Below are positions 11,282-23,100 of a DNA stretch of 54,124 bases, piece by piece (positions within the stretch are counted from its first letter, which is position 1; every line of letters begins with the position of its first letter). The position numbers were made by a program, and so were the translations under genes. This DNA comes from Pelargonium nanum (taxonomy: Eukaryota > Streptophyta > Magnoliopsida > Geraniales > Geraniaceae), in the NCBI GenBank assembly GCA_036897485.1, contig JAYMTF010000099.1, positions 1-54,124 of the forward strand, in the 5' to 3' direction. Under the pieces are notes generated by a model. The model did not search any database, was not told the origin of the DNA, and saw only the letters and a program-made list of their open reading frames with translations.

Positions 11282-13066
11282 ATGTCTGGGTCTGAGAGTC
11301 AGTGCTGCGAGAACCCACCATCTCTGAGCTCCACCGGCGGCGAAGGCTCGATCATTGAGATCGGAGGCCTCAAGGCTTATGCTTCTGGTTCTGGCTCTTC
11401 TCACCTCGCAATTCTTTTCATCGCTGATATTTTTGGTATTTCCATCTCCTCATTCATCACTTTCTTCTTCTTTTTCTTGTGTTCTGATCTCAAAGTTCGC
11501 GTCTTTTTGGACAAATCTGAAATGGGTTTAGCTTGGTTTTGCGTTTTAGCTTCGATTTTAGAGTTTTTGTTAGTCAACCCATCTCATTTGATATGCTAGT
11601 TGAGTCTTCCACCTGTCAGTTTAAACTTTTCGCTTGTAGTCAAGTTTAACAGTTTTTTTTTTTTTTTTGATCAGCAAACAATTTTTGTTCATCAACCCAT
11701 CTCACCATTTGACATCTTTTTGAACAAATCTGAATTGAGAGTAGCTGAGTTTTGTGTTTTTAGTGTTTATGCTCATCAACCCACCTCACCAGTTTACTTG
11801 TTGTACCCACTATTTGGCATTGGCAGTATAATTTGTTCAATTTTGTTGCTTCTCTCACTATTCTTTCTTATCCTTTTTACAGGATATGAAGCTCCTAATC
11901 TGAGGTATGTGTGTTCACTGTTTGGTACAATGGCTCTTTGATTGCATCACATTTGATCATTGACACCAAAATTTCCTTTTATCATAACTCTCATTGCATG
12001 TGTGAATTTAATGGAAAACAAACAATTTAGTAATTTGATAATTGACACCAACATGTCCTTATATTCTAGTAGCATACTGCTTGTTGAATTGCATTGTTAT
12101 TTGCTAGCTTAGCATTATAGATAATATTGGTTTTCCAGACCAAAGTTCGGGTTTTGATTTTCTGACGTCACTTTAACTTAGGAAGCTGGCTGATAAAGTT
12201 GCAGCTGCTGGATTCTATGTGGTTGTTCCTGACTTCTTTTACGAAGATCCTTACGTAGCTGGAAATGCTGAAAGGCCTCTTCCAATCTGGTTAAAATCTC
12301 ATGGAACAGTAAGCACCAACTCTACCCAAATTAGTACATACTTCCTCTAATTCTGTTGATTATGACAGATCTTTTGCACTTACAAGTTACATTATACGCT
12401 ATTGTTTCTCTTAGGATAAAGGGTTTGAAGATGCGAAACTAGTAATCGCTGCCTTGAGAAACAAAGGCATATCAGCAATTGGAGCTGTAGGAATTTGCTG
12501 GGGAGGTGAGAATTCTTTCAACTTCTCTGTATGTAAAAACTTTTCTGTTCTGTTGTTTTAACATCATTGGTTTATTAACAGGCAAGGTGGTTTTGGAACT
12601 AGCAAAATGCGCGCCCATTCAAGCTGCAGTGCTTTTGCATCCGGCCTTTATCAGTATCGATGATTTTAAAGGTTTGGATTATTCACTACCATTGAATAAC
12701 AATCAACAAACATCAGAACATGATTGTGACTTTGTAAACATATGTTTTTCAGAGATCAAGGCGCCTATTGCTGTGTTGGGAGCCGAGCATGACCACGTTT
12801 CTCCACCCGCTCTCCTCAAACAATTCGAGGAGGTTTTGTCCACTCAGTCCGAGGTAAGTGATCTCAAGAGCTTCACATGATGATCAAATCTTAAGATTGA
12901 TCTTAAGGAATATATTCGTTTTCAGGTTAAGGGCTATGTCAAGATATTTCCTGGGGTTGTTCATGGCTGGACTGTGAGATACAACATTGAAGATGAAGAG
13001 GCAGTGAAGCAAGCAGAGGAAGCTCATGAAAATATGCTGGACTGGTTTATGGAGCATGTCAAGTGA
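11282..13066 (+). CDS. Dienelactone hydrolase family protein, copy 2
   Basis: Second tandem paralogue with the same seven-exon structure: 11282-11435, 11883-11904, 12182-12308, 12415-12505, 12582-12671, 12753-12853, 12926-13066, giving 241 residues. The start MSGSESQCCENPP is two residues longer than in copy 1. The triad is kept: Cys129 in GICWGG (Phe before the Cys has become Ile), Asp175 in GAEHDHVSPP and His208 in VVHGWTVRY. Exon 3 differs in the YEDPYVAGN region, where copy 1 has YGDPYVPEN. All splice phases match copy 1. The small change beside the nucleophile could affect substrate preference; that is inference. No targeting signal is seen. Confidence 0.93.
11500..11800. repeat. Shortened intronic repeat array in hydrolase copy 2
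   Basis: It has about two units of the array described for copy 1, with cores near 11518 and 11731, plus a poly-T tract between them. Unit number differs among the three paralogues. Confidence 0.75.
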
Positions 13067-13644
13067 ACAAATGGTATATACATTACAACAAACCATCTAT
13101 CTCCATATTGTCAAATAAATAAGTTGCTAAGCATGATGTTGTTAAGGACATTCACCTGTATAATTCCTGAGTTTGCCCTGTGAAGATGTACAAAACAATT
13201 GGAGTTCTTTATGCATGCAACATATCAAACTACATCACATATAGTTCTTGATATTGTAACTTTTCAAGTTTCGAGTCTGTCAGGATAGAACTGAGATTAG
13301 ATTCTTCATCATTTTGGAGTTTTTTGTTATTGAAACATTCTTATCATGTCTTGCTTGGGATTCATATGATGAGATTCATGAACTGGTACTGTGTGTGGCT
13401 GTAAGAGAGGCCTTTTGATAGATTAAAATAGAGAGTTCACAATTGGCTAGAACCAGTGAATATCAACAAAGAGCCCTACAAATCAAGCAAAATAGGACAA
13501 ATACTTAGTAGGGTAAGTGGTTGATTTCACTTGGTCCCTTGAGGTCTCAGCTTTTCTACGCAATAACTAAAAAGAAGCCAAAGCTATAGGAGTTGCCCAG
13601 ATCCTGTGAGAAAAGTAGTCATGCACAACTTCTGCAAGACACCG

Positions 13645-14055
13645 TGTTAGTCAGTTTATGACTTCTCCAACAATAGTTCACCTTGTTGGCGCCCTCAAGA
13701 TTTTACGCTATGTTGTGTTTCTCGTTGGTTTCTTATCCATCAAGTTCATGTTCATCTCTTCACCAAGCTGCATTTTCTGATGCCAACTGGGGAAGAGATC
13801 TCACTGATCGACATTCTACTACTGGTTTATGTTTCTTTCTCGGTGATTCTCTCATTACGACCGGGCCCTTGTTGGTACAACTACAATATTAGTATGATTG
13901 CGTTGGCTACTTACAGACATGGGTATAGTTTCTTATTCTCCCACGCGGCCACACCTACCCACTACGATAGTCAAAACGTCATTCAAACTACTCACAATGG
14001 TTATTCCATGAAACGACTAAACATGTTGAGATTGATGTCACATGAAATACAATAA
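13645..14055 (+). mobile_element. Degenerate Ty1/Copia reverse transcriptase/RNase H fragment
   Basis: Pieces of a Copia polyprotein can be read across shifting frames: SQFMTSPTIVHLVGALKILR (about 13650-13710), then AFSDANWGRDLTDRHSTTG and CFFLGDSLI (13765-13860, RNase H start), then LRWLL-type sequence and a PTHYD/NVIQTTHN block up to 14055. Stops and frameshifts make it inactive. No LTRs are seen nearby. It sits between hydrolase copies 2 and 3. Confidence 0.8.
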
Positions 14056-14281
14056 GCAATTACAAATAAACAATTCTCTAAAAATCCTACAGTTCAGAGT
14101 TTCAAGACCTCAAGTTGTGTCTTTTTTTATACTAAATGTAAACAAGAACAATAAATATTCTGACAGAACTTTAAACTTTAATGTTTGGCAGGCTTGACTT
14201 TTGCTAACTTGCTTGCCAAATAATCTTCCTGAAACTCTTTTGTTAGCAAGATTGGTTGCTTTGCTCTGTTTCTGAGTTTCG

Positions 14282-16086
14282 ATGTCTGGGTTTCAGAGTC
14301 AGTGCTGCCAGAATCCACCATCTCTGAGCTCCACCAGCGAAGAAGGCTCGATCATTGAGATCGGAGGACTCAAGGCCTATGTTTCTGGCACTTCTCATTC
14401 TAAACTTGGCATTCTTCTCATTTCTGATCTTTTTGGTAATTCCATCTTCTCATTCATTACTTTTTCTTGTTTTCTGATCTCACATTTCACTTACTTATGG
14501 ACAAATTTGATATGGGTTTAGCTCGGTTTTGTGTAGTAGCTTTGGTTTTAATGTTTTGTTCATCAACCCACCTCACCATTTCTTGTAAAGATGGTTTTTT
14601 GTGTATTGGCATCGTTTTGCACTGTTTTTGTTCATCGACCCATCTCACCATTACGCATGTTTTTGAACAAATCTGAAATGGGTAGAGCTCGGATTTGTGT
14701 TTCTAGCTTGTGGTATTGGTGTTTTTGTTCATCAACCCATCCCACCATTTCACATCTTTTTTGAAAATTCTGAAATGAGCATGGCTTGGTTTTGTGCTGT
14801 AGCTTCGATTTTGTTGTTTTTGTTCATCAACCAATCTCACAAGTTCACATCTTTTTGGACAAATCTGAAATGGGTATAGCTTAGTTTTGTGTTTTAGCAT
14901 TGATTTTAGTGTTTATGTTCATCAACCCACCTCACCAGTTCACTTCTTGTACCCACTATATGACAGCATATATAATTTGTTCCATTTTGTTGTTTCTCTT
15001 ACAATCCTTTCTGTTCTCTTTTACAGGATATGAAGCTCCTAATCTGAGGTATGTGTGTTGACTGTTTGGTGGAATGACTTTTTGATTACATTACATTTGA
15101 TATTTGATACCAAAATTTCCTTTTATTAGAAAATTTAGGGTTTTGATTTTCTGATGTCACTTCAACTTAATTAGGAAGCTGGCTGATAAGTTGCAGCTTT
15201 TGGATTCTATGTGGTGGTTCCTGACTTTTTTTATGGAGATCCATATGTTGCTGGCAATCCTGAAAGGCCTATTTTAAATCTCATGGAACAGTAAGCTCCT
15301 ACTTCTTCTGATTCTATTTATTCTCTTAGACTAATGCCATTTACATTATTTGTTATTGTTTCTGTTAGGATAAAGGTTTTGAAGATGCAAAACCGGTTAT
15401 TGGTGCCTTGAGAGACCAAGGCATATATGCAATTGGAGCTGCAGGTTTTTGCTGGGGCGGTAAGTTTTCGTTTAACTTCGCTGTATCATAATCTTCTGTT
15501 CTTGACATTTTGTTAACTTCATTGGTTTATTGATAGCCAAGGTGGTTTTGGAACTGGCAAAGTGCGCGCGCATTCAAGCTGCAGTGCTTTTGCATCCAGC
15601 TCAAACCACTATCGATGATTTTAAAGGTATGGACTGTTTCATTACAAACTATGTTAAGTCCTCCAATTGAATAACAATGAACAAACATCAGAAAATGATT
15701 ATAACTTTGTGAACATATGTTTTTCAGATATCAAAGCGCCTATTGCTGTGTTGGGAGCTGAGCATGATCGGGTTTCTCCACCTGCTCTCCTCAAACAATT
15801 CGAGGAGGTTTTGTCCACGCAGTCCGAGGTAAGCCATCTCAAGATGCAGTGATTGTTGCAGTGTTTTTCTGTCAAATGTAGAGCTTGAGCATAAAATTTG
15901 TAGAAGGCTCTTCGCGATGAACACTCGTGCTGTAATATTCAACAGGTTAAAGGCTATGTTAAGATATTTCCTGGGGTTGTTCATGGATGGGCTGTGAGAT
16001 ACAGCATTGAAGATGAAGAGGCGGTGAAGCGGGCTGAAGAATCGTATAAAAACATGCTGGACTGGTTTATTGAGCATGTCAAGTGA
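14282..16086 (+). pseudogene. Dienelactone hydrolase family, copy 3, frameshifted in exon 3
   Basis: Third tandem paralogue with all seven exons and splice sites recognisable: 14282-14435, 15027-15048, 15175-15290, 15369-15459, 15537-15626, 15728-15828, 15946-16086. Exon 3 is 116 bases against 127 in copies 1 and 2. One base is missing just after GCTGATAA (about 15189) and ten are missing near 15273. The net loss of 11 shifts the frame and gives a stop at 15275-15277, before the nucleophile. Exons 4-7 are otherwise open and keep the three catalytic motifs (GFCWGG, GAEHDRVSPP, VVHGWAVRY). This suggests recent inactivation, or an assembly error in one short exon. As written, no full enzyme can be made. 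Confidence 0.85.
14500..14960. repeat. Intronic repeat array in hydrolase copy 3
   Basis: About four units of the same ~95-bp array found in copies 1 and 2, with cores near 14510, 14675, 14772 and 14866 and interleaved CATCAACCCACCTCACCA motifs. Confidence 0.8.
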
Positions 16087-17132
16087 ACAAATGGTACATG
16101 TATTATCTTTAAGACAATAAAATTTTATGTATGCAACATATTACATATCAGAATACAACATTGTTCTTAGGTTACTTTTTGAGTTGACTCTATGTTCATC
16201 ATTTTTATAGAAACTTTCTTATTCAGAGTATGCATTGCTTGGGATTCACATTAAAACTTTCACCAACAGATCACTTGCACACACAAAATACACAGATCCA
16301 TTGCTTTAAAGCTTTCCCAAATCCGAGTTTTAAAAAAAAAAAAAAAGCTTTCCCAAATCCAGAACCAGAGGGTTCACAACTATAGAGAAGCTACAATGTC
16401 TACTGTTTTCTTAAATCCTTTTAACTCTCATTTGCAGCTCCAAGGAGTTTATGCGATTTCCTCTAATCGGTATCAGATCTTTTACAGTGTCCACAGACGG
16501 ATTCTACTCCTACAGATCAACAACTTGAAAATAATCACTTGCTTGCATTACAAGTTTTTGATGAATTGTAAGTTTTGACACTTGAAGATTACCGAAAAAT
16601 ATGAAGTATTTTAATAAATAACAAAATTCAGAGAGGGCGGCTGCCCCAGGAGGCCCTTACTACATCCGTCTCTGCCTCAATGTGAGGAGGACCTAGGTCG
16701 TGAAGATGCTTGAGATGTGACTATGCCATATATATACTCACATATATACATATATGTATATATACACACATTAACAATTAATTTCCCTTTTAAAAAAACA
16801 GTTAATTTATGTTTCAAACAATTTGCCTGTAATCTCTATATTTCATTGCTCTTTCCATGCAGATCCTTCATATCTTGAAGAAAATATTGTAATATTTGAT
16901 AAACCACTGCACTCAGAGCTTGATAAATGGTGGGAATGAAGACATATATGCAACCAGAACTTACACTAAACATAAATCCAGCATAATTTTGTTCACATCA
17001 ATCAACTTGTCACTAGGACAATATACAGTGTTAATTGCTACGTAATGTCGGTAAGGGTTGTTATGCCAAAAAAAGTGCCATATTCTAGAGCTTCTAAAAC
17101 AAGAGCTCATAATTGAAAATCATGAACATGTT
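16087..17132. other. Intergenic between hydrolase copy 3 and LSM2
   Basis: The first part is the 3' flank of copy 3, with homology to the flanks of copies 1 and 2. It includes 16400-16474, similar to 10540-10612. An AT-rich TATA/CATA microsatellite lies at about 16725-16770. A GC-richer patch near 16635-16700 looks foreign, but I could not assign it. No gene is supported. Confidence 0.6.
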
Positions 17133-18968
17133 TCAGCCGCCCCGAGCTTCTCTTCTTGTGGCATCATGCAGCAGTTCGATATCAACCCCCTCGGGTGGCA
17201 ACTGAACGTATCTCACCACAGATCCTCTAATGAAACAGTTCCTCACTGAAAGCTGTGAGCAAAGCAAACTAACATTAGAAACACAAAGGTGATGGTTCAG
17301 GAAAACACGATGTTGCAAAACATGACTGTCATTTGATTGAAAGCAGAAATTAAGCTTTTACTTCCAAAATATTTCTATCATATGTATCGGAGACAAACTT
17401 AATATTTATCACACTTATAACCAAGTTCCAGTCAGTTTTCAACTTACAATCAGCCGGAAGGACATAAACTATCAGAACACACATAAAGCTTTGAGTACAC
17501 CAAAGAGCCTTGATTAACTCTTGCATATGTTATAAGAAAGTCCTAGCAACAAATCATGAATATAGCAACAATCCACGAACAAAACTAACTCTAACTGCTA
17601 CTCAGCAAAATCTGTCCAGATAAAAGAACTCAATGAAGAAAAAAAGTCAAGATAGGAGGATGGAAGACACTGAATTCGCACTATACATTCCATTCACAAC
17701 TTCTCGAATTGTCAATCCTACCATTAACATGCTATGCTACCATTCGGGTAACTGGAGCAGAAAACTCTATTGGGGAAACTTGTATCCAATTGAACCTATA
17801 CTATTACCATACAGGTACTAGGTAGCAGGATCTAGTACTAGGCTCCCGAACATAAACAAGGGTGAGGGATACAGTCTGTACTGACAAGTCAAAGCAAAAA
17901 TGGCTATTAATCATACATTCATACTAATGATGACCATGACATATTTTTTATTCTTCTGAACCAGGCAACCTATAATGGCTGGGGTTGGGGGGAGATATGA
18001 GCACTCGGGAAGAAGGCTACCCAAACCCTCCTTCCGAGTAGCATGCCCGGCACAGCGTCTACCCAGCATACCGGGAATAGGGTTTCCTTGACACCCAGTT
18101 CTGATCCCACACTTAAGAGGCCAAGGGGACAAGGAGATTTGAGTCTAGGAACTAGGTCCATGAGTTGAAAAAATGTGCACTAAGAACTGAACATGCTGAA
18201 TTTGAGAAGGTAAATGTAAATCCTTCTGGCCTCTGCTACTAAAAAGCGGACATTGACTATAAAAAAATATAAATCTCAAAGCTACAGTATAAGAGAAAAA
18301 AATAAGTGAATAGTCTAACCAAGAACATTGATAAAGTATCCAATATTAATCGAAAAGAAAGAGACAATAACAAACTACTAGGACCTCTATCTCCCATTCT
18401 AGACCTACAGAACCCTCCAACAAACAAAAGCAAGAGAAAAATATATTCTTTCAACCAAACCCTTAAACTAAAGCTCCATTTTAAAATTACAAGCATCCTC
18501 TTAAGGCGCTTGCTTCTCTTGAGGTCTCAGGTTCGAGACTTGGTTTTTACGCTTGCTTATCAAAAAAAAAAAAAATCAAACCCTAATTATGATCAAGAGA
18601 GCAAGGAAAAAGGGGATACCATGTGAGGGTACTTGTCCTGATCAACAACCCTAGTGTTCTCAAGCTTGATGTTGAGGTACTGGTCAACAGAATGAAGAGT
18701 GCCTCTGATAGCCAAATCGTTTTTCAATGCCACAGTCACTTCTCTGCCCACCAAATCCTTGAAATACGAAAAGAACAGCTGAACGCAAACAAAGCACCAC
18801 CAAATCATCAAAACCCATAAAATTAATTGAAGAACAGAGCATCAAAATATCGACAAAATTGATTGAAAATTTTGAAATAACAGCCAGAAATCCAATCGAA
18901 ATAGGGTTTAAGAGATACGCATTCCGATGAAGAACAAGTTGGAAGAAAAAAGAGAGGAAATTTACCAT
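17133..18968 (-). CDS. LSM2: U6 snRNA-associated Sm-like protein LSM2
   Basis: Subunit of the LSM1-7 (cytoplasmic mRNA decay) and LSM2-8 (nuclear U6 snRNP) heptameric rings. Coding exons on the minus strand: 18966-18968, 18620-18778, 17133-17252, giving 93 residues, the usual LSM2 length. The Sm1 motif region (LVGREVTVALKNDLAIRGTL, then HSVDQYLNIKL) is in exon 2. The Sm2 motif (VRNCFIRGSVVRYVQLP) and the tail RREARGG are in exon 3. The ATG is immediately followed by a GT donor (ATG|GTAAAT), so the first coding exon contributes only the start codon. Exon 2 then opens with LFFSYFKDLVG, as expected for LSM2. Intron 2 is 1.4 kb and holds a SINE-like scrap. Confidence 0.95.
18500..18574 (+). mobile_element. 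tRNA-like SINE scrap with poly-A in LSM2 intron 2
   Basis: TGAGGTCTCAGGTTCGAGAC resembles a pol III box B (GGTTCGAnnC) and is followed about 30 bases later by a run of 13 A. It is short, and only this end is visible. It lies antisense to LSM2. Confidence 0.4.
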
Positions 18969-20115
18969 TTTCGCGTTCGAGAAAAGCTTCTGAGCTCCTC
19001 AATTTTGGTGCCACAGTATTGTTATGTATGTGCTGCAAATCCAAGTCGCAGACTCAGAGATCGCTCGTAGTTGAGAATGAAAATAAAACCCAGAGCCCAA
19101 TACCGAACCGTTTAGTAATTAATTTAAGACAGTGTATCAAAACGTGAAGTTACAAATATAGCCTTACACAGTCAAGTCATCTCTTAATTTTCACTGCCCT
19201 TAAGGCCTTAACTGTCAATGTGTGTTAAGGCCTTAACTGTCAATGTGTGTTCTGTTCACGTCGTGCTGAATTTTTTTTGTGCTATATAAACCAACAAGAA
19301 CCCGACACGTTTAAAGACATGTAGCACGGGCACAAAGCGTATAAGATGTTGAAATAAATTGGCAGTTTTGTCACGATATGGCTAAATATGCTTGGCATAA
19401 TGAGACCAACACATTTCACACGTTAATTCCAAACAATTTTGCACAACACAACATAAAATGGCTAAATTTCAGAGTTCGACATTGCCCAAATATGTATAGT
19501 AAGCGTCACGTGAATAATTAATTATGCGCGCATATTTGTTGCATCAAGTATTGAGGAGACTCGGTTACAATTGGTTCATTTGTATAAATGATATTTCGAA
19601 ACCATTTGAGTTTAAAGAGATAAGCATACTCAAATACGTTCGATGTTTGTGACGGTGTTGTCATGTTGTTGACTCAGAATAGCGTAGCATCAACATTATA
19701 TACCACACATACATTTGATTAAATAAGACTAGTTCCTAAATTAGGGGGTACACAGATAAAATCGTACATTGGCGACATCCATATTCACTAATGTAAACAA
19801 GTGTTTGTAACCGTGAGACGAGTGAAACATTGAAACCAATTGTACACTCGGAAACAAGCAAACTAGAAACCCAATCAATAGAGATACGAGAAGTTAGTAG
19901 TTGTAGCAGTAGTATACAGAAGAGAAAAACAAAGGCATATTTTCTTCATATTACAAACCATCCAACCAACCATGAACAAGAATCGCACGACTGCATTTAC
20001 ATCTCTTCCAAACAAAACAACAAACCTAAGAACTCGAAAATTGTTCTAAACCTAGAAAAAGACTTTCAACCTTTTTCTTTTTGTTTTTATGCTACAATCA
20101 ACAAGCTTTCTTACC
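18969..20115. other. Intergenic between LSM2 and BPM
   Basis: The first ~150 bases hold the LSM2 leader and promoter. A perfect 25-bp tandem duplication lies at 19201-19225 and 19226-19250 (unit begins TAAGGCCTTAACTGTC). The 3' untranslated region of BPM probably occupies the right end. No open reading frame here is supported. Confidence 0.6.
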
Positions 20116-23100
20116 CTATAGCCTTTGCTTCACGCGCCTTCCGTTGACATCACTCCCATCAAGGATAGCTTCATTCCCATGCCTGCACGAGATGACCGAG
20201 TGCTCGCTAACTCTGGCTACGTACTCCAGCAGTTCAGTCAGGACAGAGGGGCAACTTTCCTTCAAGTATTCAAAACCTTCTGTTTGCATCACAGCTGAGA
20301 AACAAAGAAAAAAGAGAAGATATACAAAATTAGATACCAATACTCTTCATCTGATTCAAATCTAAACTAAAAGAAGCAACTACACAAAGCTCAGTCCTGC
20401 GATTGGATGCTTTTTAAAATGACATCATATTCAAGAATATAACCCATCCTTCATATTCAATCATCTTCTATTCTCTTTCCAGTTTTTTTACCCCTAACAA
20501 GATTACATGATAATTTTTACATTTTCAACAACCAAGAGGAAATTTCAGAGTAGGATTTCATCGACAATACTAATTTCCATTTTCCTTGTTCAGTCCAACA
20601 GTGCAAGATAACCACCACAGAATTTGCACTTTATGTCAAGACACAATCTTTAACCCAGCATGCTTATTCACACCAGCAATTGCGCACACAATGGACCGGA
20701 AAAAAATTCGTCGTGAGACAATCGAAGTACAGTACCAGGGAAGAAGAAAGAATAAGCTTTTATACAAAGTAAAACAAACATTAAAAGGAGAAATTCACCT
20801 CTAAGATTTTCAGGCATTGCAACGAATTTCAGACACACAGCCTTCAGCTGAAAGCAGTGGTGCTGCTCTGCCAGTGCTAATGTGGTTGCTACTGTATTTA
20901 TGGCAACATCCTCGCAGAGAGTAGCCTCACAGAGCAATCTGAGTCTCTCTAGACCATACCTATCCGCAGCAGCAAGCAGATGTTGACACATCAAAGTAGA
21001 AGCCCACTTTGAGTTTAGGCCAGTTAGCTCTTGCATGTCAGGTAGTGAATCCCAGTATATAAAGCGAAGTAACGCCTGTTCGCAAAATAAGAAAAGCAAT
21101 TAACAAGTGAACCCCTTGAAAACTTATCTTCTAAACTAAGTCAAATTGAATTCATGTTAAAGAGCTGGACTATTAAACACCCATCACCCAGCTAATCCAT
21201 AAGCAGTTGAAAAGAGACAGTAAAGTAATTAAAAATAGCTTTCTGTTATATCAATTCATAAAGTAAAGAACATATTATTCTTGAATTATTCTTGATAAAC
21301 ATTCAAGTAAAGAACATATTATTCCTACTCAGAACTTGCCATGGCTTTTCTTGAATTATTCTTGATAAACATTCAAGTAACGCAATGTGTTTTACCCAAA
21401 AAAATGAAGACCTGTATAGTACACAATCAAAATACCAAATAGTATTATATGCCTAAACTTAACTCCTGGCATCTCAGTGCAACTCTCTCCAACAGCTGTG
21501 AACTATTTGAAAAGGTGACTTCTAAATTAATATCATATTTCCAGCAATGAATGACTAAAGGAGCTATCTTAAGTGTTACCCAATAAGAATACCACAATGA
21601 TATGATATTTAATGCCTGAACAAAAATGAAGCTAAGTCTCAGCATAACTTATATCAACATTTATAATGTCACTCAAATTAATCTTACCTTTTTAGGTATG
21701 AAAAAATAAATGAACTTCAACAAGTGCCAACTTAAGCAGACTCAGATTATCAAGTGATATAATACTAGACTAAAATTAAATATCTACCATATCAGCAAAA
21801 ATTGCTCCAAATCTTTATACTCATTTAGCAAATCTACTAAATTAACATTGCCATTCTAATGGACTATGGGAGTTTAGCATTAAATATAAAGATTATTGGA
21901 ATCAGAATAGTTGATGATTTAATTTTATGGGCCTGTACCTAAATACATGACATCTTGGCAAAATTTCTCCAATTTATAGTTTGAAATGGCATGGCCTAGT
22001 TAAATGAATTTTCTCTTGCCAATAAACGTGCAAAAAACATATCCTAAATCCCCACCACAAGAGTAATAATATTGCATTAGCTGAAAACCAACAACCTCTC
22101 CCAGAGATAACACCCTTCTTCATTGTTATACCCTCATAACTTATTACCTCTCAACCTATAATATCTAGCTTAACATTTGATTGAATTTCCAAAGCTTTTT
22201 ATATTTCATAATTATTCATATTGATCCTCAATTTTTTCTTACAAGTTCATCACATAATTCTATAGGTTTTCTCAGATATGCACAGTTAGATATTGAGTCC
22301 TTAGTTTCCTCCTGAGATTTCCAATTTCCTTACATAACCCATTTAGAAACATTTGGTTGATATACAAACATGGTCACATCTTAAAAGCATGTCTGGTGCT
22401 CTTTATAGTAATTTGAAAAAACACATACAATTTATCTATTCATCTTTAGAAGAAACAACTTAATTCATTACATTTACAGGCACTAGCACAATGTTCTGCA
22501 GATTCCACACCTCGGTACATGTTAAACCTTAACCACAACAGATTTTTGTACTAATTCTATCTGCAATAACCAGGTTCAACTTAAACAAACCTTGAACCAG
22601 TTTTTTTTTAGATCCTCCAATCCAACTCTCTGACTGTTAAAGGTAACATTGTAAATGGATGTTTCAGTGTGACATAATAGAAGTGATAACTGCCATATTT
22701 GAGAAACTGAATTAAATCTTTTTTTTCTGCCAGATACTTAAATAAGTAACTGTTCTGAATATAGTTAATGTACCATTCTGCCAGATACTTGAAAAAAAGG
22801 AAATAAGCAATTCCCTGAAAGAAAGAAAAAATAATGCATGATCATTGATATACTATCTTAAGGTGACTTGGCAGCATAAATATGTTAGAAACAAGATGAT
22901 TGACAATTTGTAAATAAATAAATAATTGCATGAAACACATATAAGGAGCAGAGAAAGGAACAGAGGGGGTCGTTATTTGAACCTTAAAGACTGGAGCTTC
23001 TATATCTTCAACTTTAATACATTGGGTGTTTTGATCCTTCATTGGACCATAAAGTTGAGCCCTGAATACCGGTGAACGAGCTGCAAGTACCAACTTGTGA

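Noticed and set aside
17911-18161. GC-richer patch with overlapping minus-strand frames in LSM2 intron 2
   Set aside because: It could be an old repeat fragment, but no box B, protein motif or terminal repeat could be assigned.
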